Positions 23,519 to 32,158 are shown, counted from the first letter of the stretch. The stretch: DNA of 34,907 nt from Flavobacteriales bacterium UBA974 (GCA_002292405.1 DBBW01000005.1:39236-74142), one strand, 5' to 3'. Program-made: numbers and translations. The notes: generated from the letters alone by a model not told the origin.

Positions 23519-24592
23519 ATGATAGAAATGAGTGCAGAAAGGAAAATACTACTTATTTATACTGGTGGTACAATAGGTAGTGTTCATGATCCCATGACGG
23601 GGTCTCTTGTTCCGATTGATTTCAGCCAAATTACGCGCCATGTTCCTGAGCTGAACCGCGCTGGAATTTCTATTGATTCGGTAAGTTTTCAGCCTCCTAT
23701 CGACAGCTCTAATGTAACCCCGATGCATTGGAGGAAAATTGCTGGTGTGGTGATGAAGAAACATGAACTGTACGATGGTTTTGTTGTTCTTCACGGTACT
23801 GATACGATGTCGTATACGGCATCTGCGTTAAGTTTTATGCTTGAGGGCCTGAGAAAGCCAGTAATAATAACGGGAAGCCAATTGCCAATAGGTATGCCCA
23901 GGACTGATGGGCGTGAGAATTTACTGAGTGCTGTTATGCTAGCCGCCCATCCCAATCCTGAGAATCCTGATTCTAATAGATCGCAGTGGGGAGAGTCTAC
24001 CATTCAAGAGGTTGCAGTTTATTTCGGAAATCAACTCTTTCGAGGCAACAGAACTCACAAAGAAAGTGCTGAGAGTTTAAATGCAATTATCAGCCCTAAT
24101 TTTCCAGCTTTAGTTGATGCTGGTGTAGGATTTAAGTTTCGAAAACACAATCTTTATAGGGCACCTAAAGGCGCACTGACTTTACACGATCATTTTGAAT
24201 CTAAAGTGGCTTGGTTTCCTATTTTTCCCGGCATGTCTTTTGATGTTTTTGAGCGAATTCTTGATTGGGATGAATTGAGAGGCGTGGTTTTAGGAACTTT
24301 CGGTAGTGGAAATATTCCAGACAACAAGCAGTTTAAAAACCTTCTGGATTTAGCCCAAAAAAGGGGAGTTTCAATTGTAAATGTTACTCAGTGTGGCCAT
24401 GGTGGAGTTGTTCATGAACGGTATGCAACTAGTTTATTGCTATCTGATTGTGGAGTAATCTCAGGTGGTGATATGACTACTGAGGCAGCAATCATTAAGC
24501 TGATGATGCTCTTAGGCGAGTCGGATGATTTAAGCCTCATAAGAGATCACATACTGAAGGACTTGAGAGGTGAGAGAACTATCTTGGAATAA
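23519..24592 (+). CDS. ansA: Type I L-asparaginase
   Basis: The enzyme hydrolyses L-asparagine to aspartate and ammonia; lack of a signal peptide indicates the cytoplasmic type I form. With the ATG at 23519 it has 357 residues. Visible marks are ILLIYTGGTIGS with the first catalytic Thr, DGFVVLHGTDTMSYTASALSFML with the second catalytic Thr-Asp pair and Lys-type neighbourhood, KPVIITGSQLPIG, and the C-terminal domain LGTFGSGNIP. A start at 23528 (MSAERK) is equally possible; a TTG at 23501 overlaps tatD and is unlikely. It starts 1 nt after the tatD stop. Asparaginase next to exbB/exbD genes recurs in Flavobacteria as far as I recall. Confidence 0.93.
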   Translation: MIEMSAERKILLIYTGGTIGSVHDPMTGSLVPIDFSQITRHVPELNRAGISIDSVSFQPPIDSSNVTPMHWRKIAGVVMKKHELYDGFVVLHGTDTMSYTASALSFMLEGLRKPVIITGSQLPIGMPRTDGRENLLSAVMLAAHPNPENPDSNRSQWGESTIQEVAVYFGNQLFRGNRTHKESAESLNAIISPNFPALVDAGVGFKFRKHNLYRAPKGALTLHDHFESKVAWFPIFPGMSFDVFERILDWDELRGVVLGTFGSGNIPDNKQFKNLLDLAQKRGVSIVNVTQCGHGGVVHERYATSLLLSDCGVISGGDMTTEAAIIKLMMLLGESDDLSLIRDHILKDLRGERTILE

Positions 24593-24688
24593 AACTATGT
24601 TAATGATTGTTCTATCACTCGATTGTTTAGTAATTTGCGCCGCCTCATGATAGCATTTTGTTATTTGAGAACAATCCTAACGAGGATT

Positions 24689-24773
24689 GGAGGGATGGCC
24701 GAGTGGTTTATGGCGCACGCTTGGAAAGCGTGTTTACGGAAACGTATCCAGGGTTCGAATCCCTGTCTCTCCG
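24689..24773 (+). tRNA. tRNA-Ser (anticodon GGA)
   Basis: It begins GGAGGGATGGCCGAGTGGTT and folds as a class II tRNA: acceptor GGAGGGA/TCTCTCC with one G/T pair, anticodon arm CACGC-TTGGAAA-GCGTG with anticodon GGA, a long variable arm (TTTACGGAAACGTA), and the T-arm AGGGTTCGAATCCCT. The discriminator is G and CCA is not encoded. A 7-bp hairpin (CAATCCT/AGGATTG, 24672-24689) abuts its 5' end. Confidence 0.95.
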
Positions 24774-24822
24774 CAAGGTTGTTCTAATTTATTATGAAAT
24801 ACATTCAACAAGAATATTGACT

Positions 24823-25692
24823 ATGAAGAATTTGTTTTCACTTCTCGCAATTGCGGGAATTATGTTTGCAGCTAACCCCGCTGCAGTTTTTGCTCAACTC
24901 GAAGAAGTTGCAACTGAAGAAGTTATGTCTATTGAGGCTGATAGCGTTTCAGCAGATACAGTTGTTGCTGATTCAGCATCTAAAACTGTTGTAGAAGAAC
25001 CTACTGTAGAAGTTGCTGAAACAGCTGCTGATGTAGAAGAAATCCGTGAGGTATTAAGTTTTCACCAGACGGTTAAGCGTTACTTCATCGAAGGTGGTGC
25101 GGCTTTTATGGCGTCAGTACTCATTTGTTTAATCCTCGGACTTGCTTTGAGCATTGAGCGGATCATATACTTAAATATGGCGACAACAAACACGAAAAAA
25201 TTAGTAAATGAGATTGACGAAAGTCTTGAGAAAGGAGGTGTTGATGCAGCAAAAGAAGTTTGCCGTATCACTCCAGGTCCAGTAGCGACAATTTTTCATC
25301 AAGGTCTCGATAGATCTGAAGGAAGCTATGAAGAGGTTGCCAAAGCGATTGAGGATTACGGTTCCGTAGAAATGTCTAAGCTTGAGAGAGGTTTAAGTTG
25401 GATTTCACTTTTTATTGCTCTAGCTCCTATGTTGGGATTCATGGGTACTGTAATCGGAATGATTTCTGCATTTGACGATATCGCTGAAGCAAATACAATT
25501 AACGCTTCTATTGTTGCTGGTGGTATTAAGATCGCCTTGATTACAACAGTATCTGGACTTATTGTAGCTATTATACTTCAGGTATTCTACAACTACATTC
25601 TGTCTAAGATTGATGGAATCGTTCTTGATATGGAGGAGGCTAGTATGGATTTAGTGGATCTTCTTTATAAGCGTAAGCTTCAAGGTAAATAA
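24823..25692 (+). CDS. exbB: MotA/TolQ/ExbB proton channel family protein
   Basis: ExbB forms the inner-membrane proton channel that powers TonB-dependent uptake or related outer-membrane work. From the ATG at 24823 the 289-residue product has a signal-like helix (MKNLFSLLAIAGIMFAANPAAVFAQ), an acidic low-complexity region (about 26-75), then the ExbB core with three membrane helices (about 92-112, 188-210, 228-250). Core marks are RGLSWISLFIALAPMLGFMGTVIGMISAFDDIA and GGIKIALITTVSGLIVAII. The N-terminal signal plus acidic extension is usual in Bacteroidetes ExbB. An open frame extending upstream to 24658 runs through tRNA-Ser and is not real. Three further genes follow at 8, 7 and 2 nt spacing. 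Confidence 0.93.
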   Translation: MKNLFSLLAIAGIMFAANPAAVFAQLEEVATEEVMSIEADSVSADTVVADSASKTVVEEPTVEVAETAADVEEIREVLSFHQTVKRYFIEGGAAFMASVLICLILGLALSIERIIYLNMATTNTKKLVNEIDESLEKGGVDAAKEVCRITPGPVATIFHQGLDRSEGSYEEVAKAIEDYGSVEMSKLERGLSWISLFIALAPMLGFMGTVIGMISAFDDIAEANTINASIVAGGIKIALITTVSGLIVAIILQVFYNYILSKIDGIVLDMEEASMDLVDLLYKRKLQGK

Positions 25693-25700
25693 GAATAATC

Positions 25701-26180
25701 ATGGAAGAAAATAAAATCAATTCCGCTCTTACAGGACTTCGTTTAGTGATTATTGCACTTGGCGTACTTCTTGTTGCGATAATAATTGGTAAGAGCAATG
25801 GTGATGAGTCTTTCGTAGAGGGAGAAGCAAGCTACGGTGTTTACCTAGATTGGATGTTCTACATTATTTATACTGTTGGTATTGCTTGTTCAGTTGCTGC
25901 TGTTGGATTCGGAATTTATGCTTTCGTAATGAAACTTGTAAACGATTTCAAATCGCAATTGGGCACACTTGCTGGAGGTTCAGTTTTTGCAATGATAGGT
26001 CTAGCAAGCTATTTCATTTTAGCTGATGGAACGGTGTTAAATGCTTATGAAGCAAGTGGTATTACGGTGACAGAATCAGAGAGCATTTTTGCTGGTGGTA
26101 GTATGATTTACGTTTACCTTTTATTCGTTGTAGCTGCGGCTTCTATTATTTGGGCTGAGGTAAGCAGCACCTTTAAGTAA
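25701..26180 (+). CDS. Four-helix membrane protein of unknown function in the exbB-exbD operon
   Basis: The 159-residue protein has four likely membrane helices: about 13-30 (LRLVIIALGVLLVAIIIG), 48-72 (MFYIIYTVGIACSVAAVGFG), 91-108 (GGSVFAMIGLASYFILADG) and 132-150 (MIYVYLLFVVAAASIIWAEV). I recognise no catalytic motif. It sits between exbB and the first exbD, separated by 8 and 7 nt, so it is almost certainly translated together with them. A similar small membrane protein in this position is, as far as I recall, common in Bacteroidetes. A role as an accessory or stabilising subunit of the proton channel is inference. Confidence 0.8.
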   Translation: MEENKINSALTGLRLVIIALGVLLVAIIIGKSNGDESFVEGEASYGVYLDWMFYIIYTVGIACSVAAVGFGIYAFVMKLVNDFKSQLGTLAGGSVFAMIGLASYFILADGTVLNAYEASGITVTESESIFAGGSMIYVYLLFVVAAASIIWAEVSSTFK

Positions 26181-26187
26181 AGTATAT

Positions 26188-27012
26188 ATGGCACGTCGAG
26201 AATTACAAGAAATTAATGCCGGCTCTATGGCCGATATAGCGTTCTTGCTTCTTATATTTTGGTTAGTAACAACTACGATTGAATCTGATATGGGGATTAA
26301 GCGTCAGTTGCCACCTCCTGTGCCTGACGATATTGATATTCCTCAAGCAAAAGAGCAGGATGTATTTAATGTAAAGGTTAACTTTCTTGACTTGCTTTTA
26401 GTAGAAGGCCTCCCTTTAGATATGGATCAGCTTAAGAATAAAGCCAAAGATTTTCTTATTGCTACTGGAGATGGTGTTATGACCCATCAAATCGACAATC
26501 AAGAAATAGGGAAAAACAGAGATGTAATTTCTATTACCGGTGCAAATGGTAAAACAAATGCAGCATTCCCGGAACGTGAATGGGTAAGGAAAGCAGATGT
26601 TAAATTGAAAATTGCTGAATATGAGCAAATTGTTAAGATAGCCGAAGCTAAGAATAAAGATGCATTTAGAAAGGTGCTTTCAAAATGGCAAGAAAAGTTA
26701 ACGACAATTACTCTTTTAGGAGGAGATTATAAAGAACTTCCCCCTTCTGCTTTGATATCTATGCAGAATGACAACAACACAACTTATAACACCTATTTAC
26801 AGGTTCAAAATGAGTTACAGTCTGCTGTAAATGAGCTAAGAGATGAACTGGCTTTAGCTAAGTTTGGACAAAGTTATTCAAAGCTCGAAGAGGTCTATGG
26901 AAAAAACAAACAAGATAAAAAGACTCTAGATAAGATTACTGCAGTAAGGGCTCTATATCCACAACGTATCTCTGAGGCTGAACCTCGTGATGCTGGATCA
27001 ATATATTACTAA
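26188..27012 (+). CDS. exbD: ExbD/TolR family protein with a large insert
   Basis: The 274-residue protein starts with the ExbD N-terminus: a short cytoplasmic part, then GSMADIAFLLLIFWLVTTT with Asp16 at the position of the proton-carrying aspartate, and GIKRQLPPPVPDD just after the membrane helix. Usual ExbD proteins have about 130-200 residues. Here, the periplasmic part is extended: about residues 55-110 carry a beta-like section, and 110-255 are lysine/glutamate-rich and helical, with likely coiled coil (WVRKADVKLKIAEYEQIVKI; QNELQSAVNELRDELALAK). The second exbD follows after 2 nt. The two ExbD proteins probably form a heterodimer in the ExbB channel (inference). No tonB gene is visible in the window. 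Confidence 0.88.
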   Translation: MARRELQEINAGSMADIAFLLLIFWLVTTTIESDMGIKRQLPPPVPDDIDIPQAKEQDVFNVKVNFLDLLLVEGLPLDMDQLKNKAKDFLIATGDGVMTHQIDNQEIGKNRDVISITGANGKTNAAFPEREWVRKADVKLKIAEYEQIVKIAEAKNKDAFRKVLSKWQEKLTTITLLGGDYKELPPSALISMQNDNNTTYNTYLQVQNELQSAVNELRDELALAKFGQSYSKLEEVYGKNKQDKKTLDKITAVRALYPQRISEAEPRDAGSIYY

Positions 27013-27014
27013 GT

Positions 27015-27488
27015 ATGAGTAAGTTTAAAAAAGGAAGTAACCGCCCTACGGGATCTATTTCGACAGCATCTTTGCCGGATATCGTTTTCATGCTTTTATT
27101 TTTCTTCATGGTTGCAACAGTTTTGCGAACTGAAGATGAAAAGGTACAAGTCACAAAGCCTGAAGCCTCAGAGCTTTATAAAGTTGAAAAAAAGCATCTT
27201 ATTCGTTACATAAACATAGGTATGCCTATGGATAAGAGATATGGAACGGAACCTGTTATTCAACTTAACGATGCGTTTTCACAAGCTTCAGATGTACGTG
27301 ATTGGATAGATAAAGAGCGGGAAACGCTTGCGGAGTCTGAGCAAAGTAAAATGTGGGTTTCTCTTAAGGTAGATCAAGAAACTAAAATGGGGATTGTTAC
27401 TTCTGTCAAGCAGGAGTTAAGGCAGGCTTCAGCTCTGAAGTTACTTTATTCTGCGACAAGTAGAGCTCGTACTGGAGTTGAAGAATAA
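27015..27488 (+). CDS. exbD: ExbD/TolR family protein (second copy)
   Basis: The 157-residue protein has the ExbD layout: a basic N-terminus (MSKFKKGSNRPTGSISTASL), a single membrane helix PDIVFMLLFFFMVATVL with Asp22 as the likely proton-relay residue, and a periplasmic domain (about 45-157) containing EKKHLIRYINIG, VIQLNDAF and VSLKVDQETKMGIVTSVKQELRQA. The last fits the ExbD fold 'I.ad...y..v..v...l..ag'. It is the last gene of the operon and ends 6 nt before the end of the convergent dehydrogenase gene. Confidence 0.88.
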   Translation: MSKFKKGSNRPTGSISTASLPDIVFMLLFFFMVATVLRTEDEKVQVTKPEASELYKVEKKHLIRYINIGMPMDKRYGTEPVIQLNDAFSQASDVRDWIDKERETLAESEQSKMWVSLKVDQETKMGIVTSVKQELRQASALKLLYSATSRARTGVEE

Positions 27489-27494
27489 GTGTAA

Positions 27495-28454
27495 TCAGCT
27501 TTCAGCAGAGAAATCCTTTAATATTTTATTTGCTAAATAAGAGCTCAATTTTATATAACTTTCAGTTGTCCATCCTGCAACGTGTGGGCTCAGATATGCA
27601 TTCGGGGACTCAAGAAGACGTGTGAGGGTTGATCTAGAATCAGCGTCTTCTAATTTATCGAGACGCTCAAGAGAGCTACCTTCAAATTCTAATACGTCTA
27701 AGCCTATAGAGCTTACTTGTCCGATGTCTAGGGCGTCTAATAGATCGGACGTGCTGACAATGGCACCTCTTGAACTGTTGATTAAAACAATTGTTTTTTG
27801 AAATTTAGATAGCCAACTCGTGTTTACGAGATGTTTAGTTTCACTGGTCCAAGGGACGTGAATACTGACTATTTCACTTCTTTTAAAAAACTCATCCTCA
27901 CTCACTTCTTCTACAAATTCTGAGCTAAAACCCTTTTTGTATTTGTCGTAAGCGATTACTTTACATCCTAGCCCTTTCAGTTTAGAGGCAAAAGCAGACC
28001 CCATTTCTCCATACCCTAGGATACCCACGGTTTTACTTGATAGTTCTGATCCCCGGTGCTTTTCTCTTGCCCAAACTCTTTCATGTACCGTTACATCGCA
28101 ACTTCTTAACTTATGCAATATCATCAGGATCATTCCAAGAACGTGTTCACCTACGGCATCTCGGTTTCCCTCAGGTGAATTGTAGACATGTATATCTCTG
28201 GCTTTTGCTTCGATTAAGTCAATGTTTTCCAAACCAGAACCACTGCGAGCGATCCATTTTAAATTGGGCAGTGATTGTAAAATCTTTACATCTATTTGTA
28301 ACCTAGATCTAAGGACTATTCCTTCAATATCCGTTAGAGAACCTTGTATAATATCTTCTCGTGATAGAGTTAAATAGTCTTTGCAGTGAAAACCATTTTC
28401 TTTTAATCTGTTTTTAAGTATAGGATGTACCGTATCTAAAAAAGCAACAGTCAT
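27495..28454 (-). CDS. D-isomer-specific 2-hydroxyacid dehydrogenase (phosphoglycerate dehydrogenase-like)
   Basis: The 319-residue protein is an NAD-dependent 2-hydroxyacid dehydrogenase. It shows the substrate-loop RSGSGLENIDL, the NAD-binding strand KTVGILGYGEMGSAFASKLK, HVPWTSETKHLVN, and the catalytic residues Arg in LINSSRGAIV, Glu in LDVLEFEG and His in SPHVAGWT. The length matches SerA-type enzymes without a C-terminal ACT domain, but the substrate (3-phosphoglycerate, glyoxylate, hydroxypyruvate or other) cannot be fixed from sequence. The start at 28454 lies 9 nt after the mgtE stop, so it is the last gene of the minus-strand run from 31413. Confidence 0.88.
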   Translation of the reverse strand: MTVAFLDTVHPILKNRLKENGFHCKDYLTLSREDIIQGSLTDIEGIVLRSRLQIDVKILQSLPNLKWIARSGSGLENIDLIEAKARDIHVYNSPEGNRDAVGEHVLGMILMILHKLRSCDVTVHERVWAREKHRGSELSSKTVGILGYGEMGSAFASKLKGLGCKVIAYDKYKKGFSSEFVEEVSEDEFFKRSEIVSIHVPWTSETKHLVNTSWLSKFQKTIVLINSSRGAIVSTSDLLDALDIGQVSSIGLDVLEFEGSSLERLDKLEDADSRSTLTRLLESPNAYLSPHVAGWTTESYIKLSSYLANKILKDFSAES

Positions 28455-28463
28455 TTCAATTGA

Positions 28464-29822
28464 TTAAAGAAGTGTGCTAATAAATGAGCCTATACTAAAG
28501 TAGATGATTAGTCCTATAATATCATTTGCAGTGGTAATAAATGGCCCAGTGGCAAGTGCAGGATCAATCTTACGTTTTTCTAACATGAGTGGTATAAATG
28601 CGCCGAACAGCGCAGCAAAAACAATCACACATAACAACGATATCCCTACGGTAGTGCTAAGTGCTTTGTCAAAGCCTAAGAGTATTGTTACAATAAAAAT
28701 AATACCAGCACAAATCACCCCATTTAAAAGCCCTACACTAAGCTCTTTTATCAGTCTTGTAGCTATGTTAGAAGTGTTAATGCTCGAAGTAGCGAGTCCT
28801 TGAACTACGATGGCTGACGATTGAACTCCTACGTTGCCACCCATAGCAGCTATAAGAGGTATAAATAGTGCCATTTCCGGATTTGATACAATATCGAATG
28901 CTCCGATGACATAGGCGCCACCGACACCTCCCCCTAACCCAATTAGAAGCCACGGTAACCTAGCTCTTGTCAAAGTCCAAACAGAATCATACGACTCAAC
29001 ATCTTCCGAAATTCCCGAAGCAAGTTGGTAATCTCGTTCAGCTTCTTCAATGATTACATCTACAGCATCATCAATCGTTATGCGTCCAAGTAAAATACCA
29101 TTATCGTCTGTTACTGGAAGGGCAACAAGGTCATATCGCTCCATTAAGCTTACCACCAACTCCTCTTTTTCTTTTGCTTTTATAGAAATAATATCTTCAT
29201 CATCTTTAAGCTCTCCAACAGGAGTTCTGGTGCTTGCGGCAGTAAGCAAAAGGTTCTGTAAACTCAATCTCCCCGTCAATTCACCAAAGGAGTTAACCAC
29301 ATAAATTGTATAGAGATTTTCAATATCTTTAGATTGTATACGTATCTCTTTAATCGCTGTAGCCACAGACCAAGTCTCTTCAACTTTAACCAATTCTTTT
29401 GCCATTAAAGCTCCAGCTGAACCTTCTGGGTATGATAACAATGATAAGACGTCAGAAACAGATTCCTTGTCCTTAGCCTTAGACATCACCTCCATCATTT
29501 TATCTGATGGGAGAGATCCAATGACATCAGCTGCATCGTCAGATTCTAATCCATCGATTACATCTTCAGCAATTTCTTTTGATGACAAAGAGCCAAGTAT
29601 TTCCTCTCTTACTTCATCATCTACATCGACTAATACAGCAGGTCTAATATCATCTTTTAAAAGTCTATACGCATAATTAACATCCTCTCTTCTAAGTTGA
29701 TTTAGAATGAGTGCAATGTCTGTTTCATGAAAATCTTCTAGATGCGCTACTAAAGACCTCTCCTCTCCCTGCTCAATCAGGGTTTGGATTTCATCTAGAT
29801 ATTCTTTCGTAATTTCTTGCAT
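28464..29822 (-). CDS. mgtE: Magnesium transporter MgtE
   Basis: MgtE is a homodimeric Mg-gated inner-membrane channel for magnesium uptake. The 452 residues follow the family order: N-terminal superhelical Mg-sensing domain (about 1-130: LSSKEIAEDVIDGLESDDAADVIGSL), two CBS domains (about 135-255: SAGALMAKELVKVEETWSVA and LLGRITIDDAVDVIIEEAERD), a plug helix, and five membrane helices (about 280-452) with the pore signature AAMGGNVGVQSSAIVVQGLA and the C-terminal GPFITTANDIIGLIIYF. All expected parts are intact. A TATCTTTG promoter box lies 19 nt before the ATG, suggesting transcription apart from tadA. Confidence 0.95.
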   Translation of the reverse strand: MQEITKEYLDEIQTLIEQGEERSLVAHLEDFHETDIALILNQLRREDVNYAYRLLKDDIRPAVLVDVDDEVREEILGSLSSKEIAEDVIDGLESDDAADVIGSLPSDKMMEVMSKAKDKESVSDVLSLLSYPEGSAGALMAKELVKVEETWSVATAIKEIRIQSKDIENLYTIYVVNSFGELTGRLSLQNLLLTAASTRTPVGELKDDEDIISIKAKEKEELVVSLMERYDLVALPVTDDNGILLGRITIDDAVDVIIEEAERDYQLASGISEDVESYDSVWTLTRARLPWLLIGLGGGVGGAYVIGAFDIVSNPEMALFIPLIAAMGGNVGVQSSAIVVQGLATSSINTSNIATRLIKELSVGLLNGVICAGIIFIVTILLGFDKALSTTVGISLLCVIVFAALFGAFIPLMLEKRKIDPALATGPFITTANDIIGLIIYFSIGSFISTLL

Positions 29823-29841
29823 AGCCTGTGTATTACAAAGT

Positions 29842-29849
29842 CAAAGATA
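29842..29849 (-). promoter_or_regulatory. Putative -7 box (TATCTTTG) of mgtE
   Basis: The minus strand reads TATCTTTG between tadA and mgtE and ends 19 nt before the mgtE ATG at 29822, giving a short leader. No clear -33 TTG. Confidence 0.4.
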
Positions 29850-29857
29850 AATTAGAT

Positions 29858-30382
29858 CTATAACTTTTTGCGCTTAGATTTAAAGAAGTCTTTAACTAGT
29901 TTAGAGCATTCTTGTTCTAAAATACCTGAGGTAACAATGGTTTTAGGATGTAACAATCCGTTTTCAGAATTTGCACCTCCGTGTCCTTTTTTTTCTTTGC
30001 CTACTTCCCATCTTGTATAGCCTCGTTTTGGGTCACTTGCTCCATAGACGATTCTTCCTATTCTAGTCCAAAACCCAGCGCCAGCACACATAGGGCATGG
30101 CTCCAGAGTGACATAAAGTGTACACTCGTCAAGAAATTTCCCCCCTACAAATCCAGTAGCGCTGGTAAAAACCTGCATTTCAGCATGGGCAGTGAAATCT
30201 CTAAGCCTCTCACATAGATTGTGTCCTCGTGCGATTACAACCCCATTAGAAACGACAATTGCTCCTACGGGTACTTCATCGATCTCACCCGCTTCTTCAG
30301 CCTGTTGAAGCGCTAGTTTCATAAACCTTACGTCAGTAGCTAACTGCTCTACTTCGGTTTGAAGTGTTAGTTTTTCAGCCAT
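29858..30382 (-). CDS. tadA: tRNA-specific adenosine deaminase (TadA family)
   Basis: TadA converts A34 to inosine in tRNA-Arg(ACG). The 174-residue protein carries the deaminase zinc site: HAEM (His66, catalytic Glu68) and EPCPMCAGA (Cys96, Cys99), with VPVGAIVV before it and the C-terminal helix TSGILEQECSKLVKDFFKSKRKK usual in TadA. The segment before this helix (GANSENGLLHPKTIV) differs from the common 'NLL.....NH.VEV' form, so a related nucleobase deaminase is possible. An internal start at residue 21 (MKLALQQAEEAGE) would match the usual N-terminus, but the ATG at 30382 is open. Its first 16 nt overlap the end of the glycosyltransferase gene. Confidence 0.85.
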   Translation of the reverse strand: MAEKLTLQTEVEQLATDVRFMKLALQQAEEAGEIDEVPVGAIVVSNGVVIARGHNLCERLRDFTAHAEMQVFTSATGFVGGKFLDECTLYVTLEPCPMCAGAGFWTRIGRIVYGASDPKRGYTRWEVGKEKKGHGGANSENGLLHPKTIVTSGILEQECSKLVKDFFKSKRKKL

Positions 30383-31413
30383 GCTGCAAGTTCGTTTATT
30401 GCGGCGTGGTTGCCATTGCTTGTAGGTGCAATTCCTGAAATTTCAGGTACGCGCATGTTTTCTAATTCTCTTTGAGTGCATTTTGCGAATCCAAATTTAT
30501 CAGCCCAAACTTCGCATAACATTTCTTGCTCCTTTTGTCCAGGTGTAGGAATGAGAATAGCTCTTTTCCCTAAAGAAGTTAAGTCTAAAAGTGTTGTATA
30601 GCCACTCCTGCAAATGATGATTTCAGAACCACAAAGAGCCTCAGAAATTTCTTCGTCACTGGGGTCATAAAGTGTTGTAATGTTGTTCATCACGCTTTTT
30701 CCACCCCCAGGTTTTCCCGCAATAATTAATCCTCTCTCTCCCCTAAGTTCCATCCACTTTCGAAGCGCATTTTCCATGGTGGTCCTATGTGGTTCTGGCC
30801 CACTAACCATCCCAACCAGTGGGGTAGTGGAGTTAGATTGAGAAGGTTTCAATCGGCTTAATATCCCAATGAATTTAGTGTTGTGATGTATGGTTTTTGA
30901 GGAAAGTATCCCTGATATAGAATGATCTCCTCTGGGATTGTCCGGTACCCATATCTCATCAAATCGACCAACTAATTTTTGAATTACAATTTGAGCAAAA
31001 GGGCTAAAAAACGATGAGACAGGGAACCTCAATAAATGCGTCATTAAAACGGAGGGTACATCTGGGTGATGAACGCCGTAACAATTGTCGCTTAAGATTT
31101 TGCTTATGGATCTTTTTTCAACGTGCTCAAGAGTCCACTTTCTTTCATCGAAAATCGATTTAATCAGCTTTGGTGTTTGGGCTGCAATAGTCAGCATTGT
31201 AAAATATCTGCTATATGTGATGGTCGCTCCTGGTTTCTCGAAGAATTTTACTTTAGGGTTTCCTTTCAACCTGCTTTTAAGCCAAACCATAGCGTCTCCC
31301 GTACTTGCAATATCGACCTCCCAACCGAGATCTATCGCACCCTCAATTAAAGGAAGCGAACGACTCGCGTGTCCCATCCCCCAATTTAGTACAGCAATTA
31401 ATATTCGAGACAT
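30367..31413 (-). CDS. Glycosyltransferase, GT28/MurG-like (MJ1255 type)
   Basis: From the ATG at 31413 (MSRILIAVLNWGMGHASRSL) the product has 348 residues. The N-terminal GxGHxxR loop and C-terminal donor-binding domain (GSEIIICRSGYTTLLDLTSLGKRAILIPTPGQKEQ) match the MurG-like GT-B family, specifically the group containing archaeal MJ1255 and proteins next to trmB in Bacteroidetes. The PTPGQKEQ loop is the usual nucleotide-sugar contact. Donor and acceptor are unknown. Fourteen extra codons upstream (to 31455) reach into the divergent promoter region and are not preferred. It is divergent from trmB by 51 nt and overlaps tadA by 16 nt. Confidence 0.85.
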   Translation of the reverse strand: MSRILIAVLNWGMGHASRSLPLIEGAIDLGWEVDIASTGDAMVWLKSRLKGNPKVKFFEKPGATITYSRYFTMLTIAAQTPKLIKSIFDERKWTLEHVEKRSISKILSDNCYGVHHPDVPSVLMTHLLRFPVSSFFSPFAQIVIQKLVGRFDEIWVPDNPRGDHSISGILSSKTIHHNTKFIGILSRLKPSQSNSTTPLVGMVSGPEPHRTTMENALRKWMELRGERGLIIAGKPGGGKSVMNNITTLYDPSDEEISEALCGSEIIICRSGYTTLLDLTSLGKRAILIPTPGQKEQEMLCEVWADKFGFAKCTQRELENMRVPEISGIAPTSNGNHAAINELAAWLKN

Positions 31414-31426
31414 AGGAACAATATCA

Positions 31427-31434
31427 TAATTTTG
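31427..31434 (+). promoter_or_regulatory. Putative -7 box (TAATTTTG) of the trmB operon
   Basis: TAATTTTG matches TAnnTTTG and lies in the 51-nt gap between divergent genes, 30 nt before the trmB ATG at 31465. No clear -33 TTG. Confidence 0.4.
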
Positions 31435-31464
31435 CATAGCAAATCTTATCTGCAAATTAACAAA

Positions 31465-32151
31465 ATGGGAAAGGATAAATTTGGAAAATGGGCGGAAAAT
31501 GAATCATTTAATCATGTGTTCGAGCCGTGTTTGCAAGAAGTCGTTCAAGGAGTAGATCCTGGGATGAAGGGTAAATGGGCGAAAGACGTTTTTAAAAACG
31601 ACCATCCCATTACACTGGAGTTGGGTTGTGGGAAGGGTGAATACACTGTGGGACTTGCAAGGAAATATCCTGAAAGGAATTTTGTGGGAGTCGATATTAA
31701 GGGACATAGATTCTGGCGGGGAGCAAAAACGGCAAAGGAGGAATCATTGCCCAATGTGGCTTTTCTAAGAACGCGGATAGAATTTATAAAAATGTATTTT
31801 GCTACAGATGAGGTGAGCGAGGTTTGGCTCACATTTTCAGATCCTCAACCCAAGGATGAAAAAGGAACAAAAAGGATTACTTCACCTGTATATATTGAAA
31901 TTTATAAAAATTTTCTTAAACCTGGAAGTTTGATTAATGTAAAAACAGATTCTGTTTTGATCTACGATTTGTCTAGAAAAGGGTATCTCGAGGCGGGTTA
32001 CAAGTTCGTGTATGATAGTCAAGATGTATACGGAGAATTGGTTCATAGAGTGCCTCAAGATCTAAGGGATGCTCTCGAGATTGTTACTTATTATGAGATG
32101 AGATGGCTGTCTGAGGGTAAGAAAATTCACTTTATTCAACTTGAGATCTAG
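31465..32151 (+). CDS. trmB: tRNA (guanine-N7-)-methyltransferase
   Basis: TrmB methylates G46 of tRNA using SAM. The ATG at 31465 gives MGKDKFGKWAENESFNHVFE, the usual start of Bacteroidetes TrmB; an earlier ATG at 31432 adds 11 residues unlike the family. The 228-residue protein has SAM motif I ITLELGCGKGEYTVGLA, motif II FVGVDIKGHRFWRGAKTA, the catalytic strand VWLTFSDPQPKDEKGTKRIT (normally PDPWPK; here SDPQPK), and RLTSPVYIEIY-type sequence (RITSPVYIEIYKNFLKPG). It is the first gene of a five-gene operon, 7 nt before the next gene. Confidence 0.95.
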   Translation: MGKDKFGKWAENESFNHVFEPCLQEVVQGVDPGMKGKWAKDVFKNDHPITLELGCGKGEYTVGLARKYPERNFVGVDIKGHRFWRGAKTAKEESLPNVAFLRTRIEFIKMYFATDEVSEVWLTFSDPQPKDEKGTKRITSPVYIEIYKNFLKPGSLINVKTDSVLIYDLSRKGYLEAGYKFVYDSQDVYGELVHRVPQDLRDALEIVTYYEMRWLSEGKKIHFIQLEI

Positions 32152-32158
32152 AGATAAG

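Noticed and set aside
24658..24822. Longer reading frame joined to the front of exbB
   Set aside because: It runs through tRNA-Ser; the signal peptide begins at the ATG at 24823.
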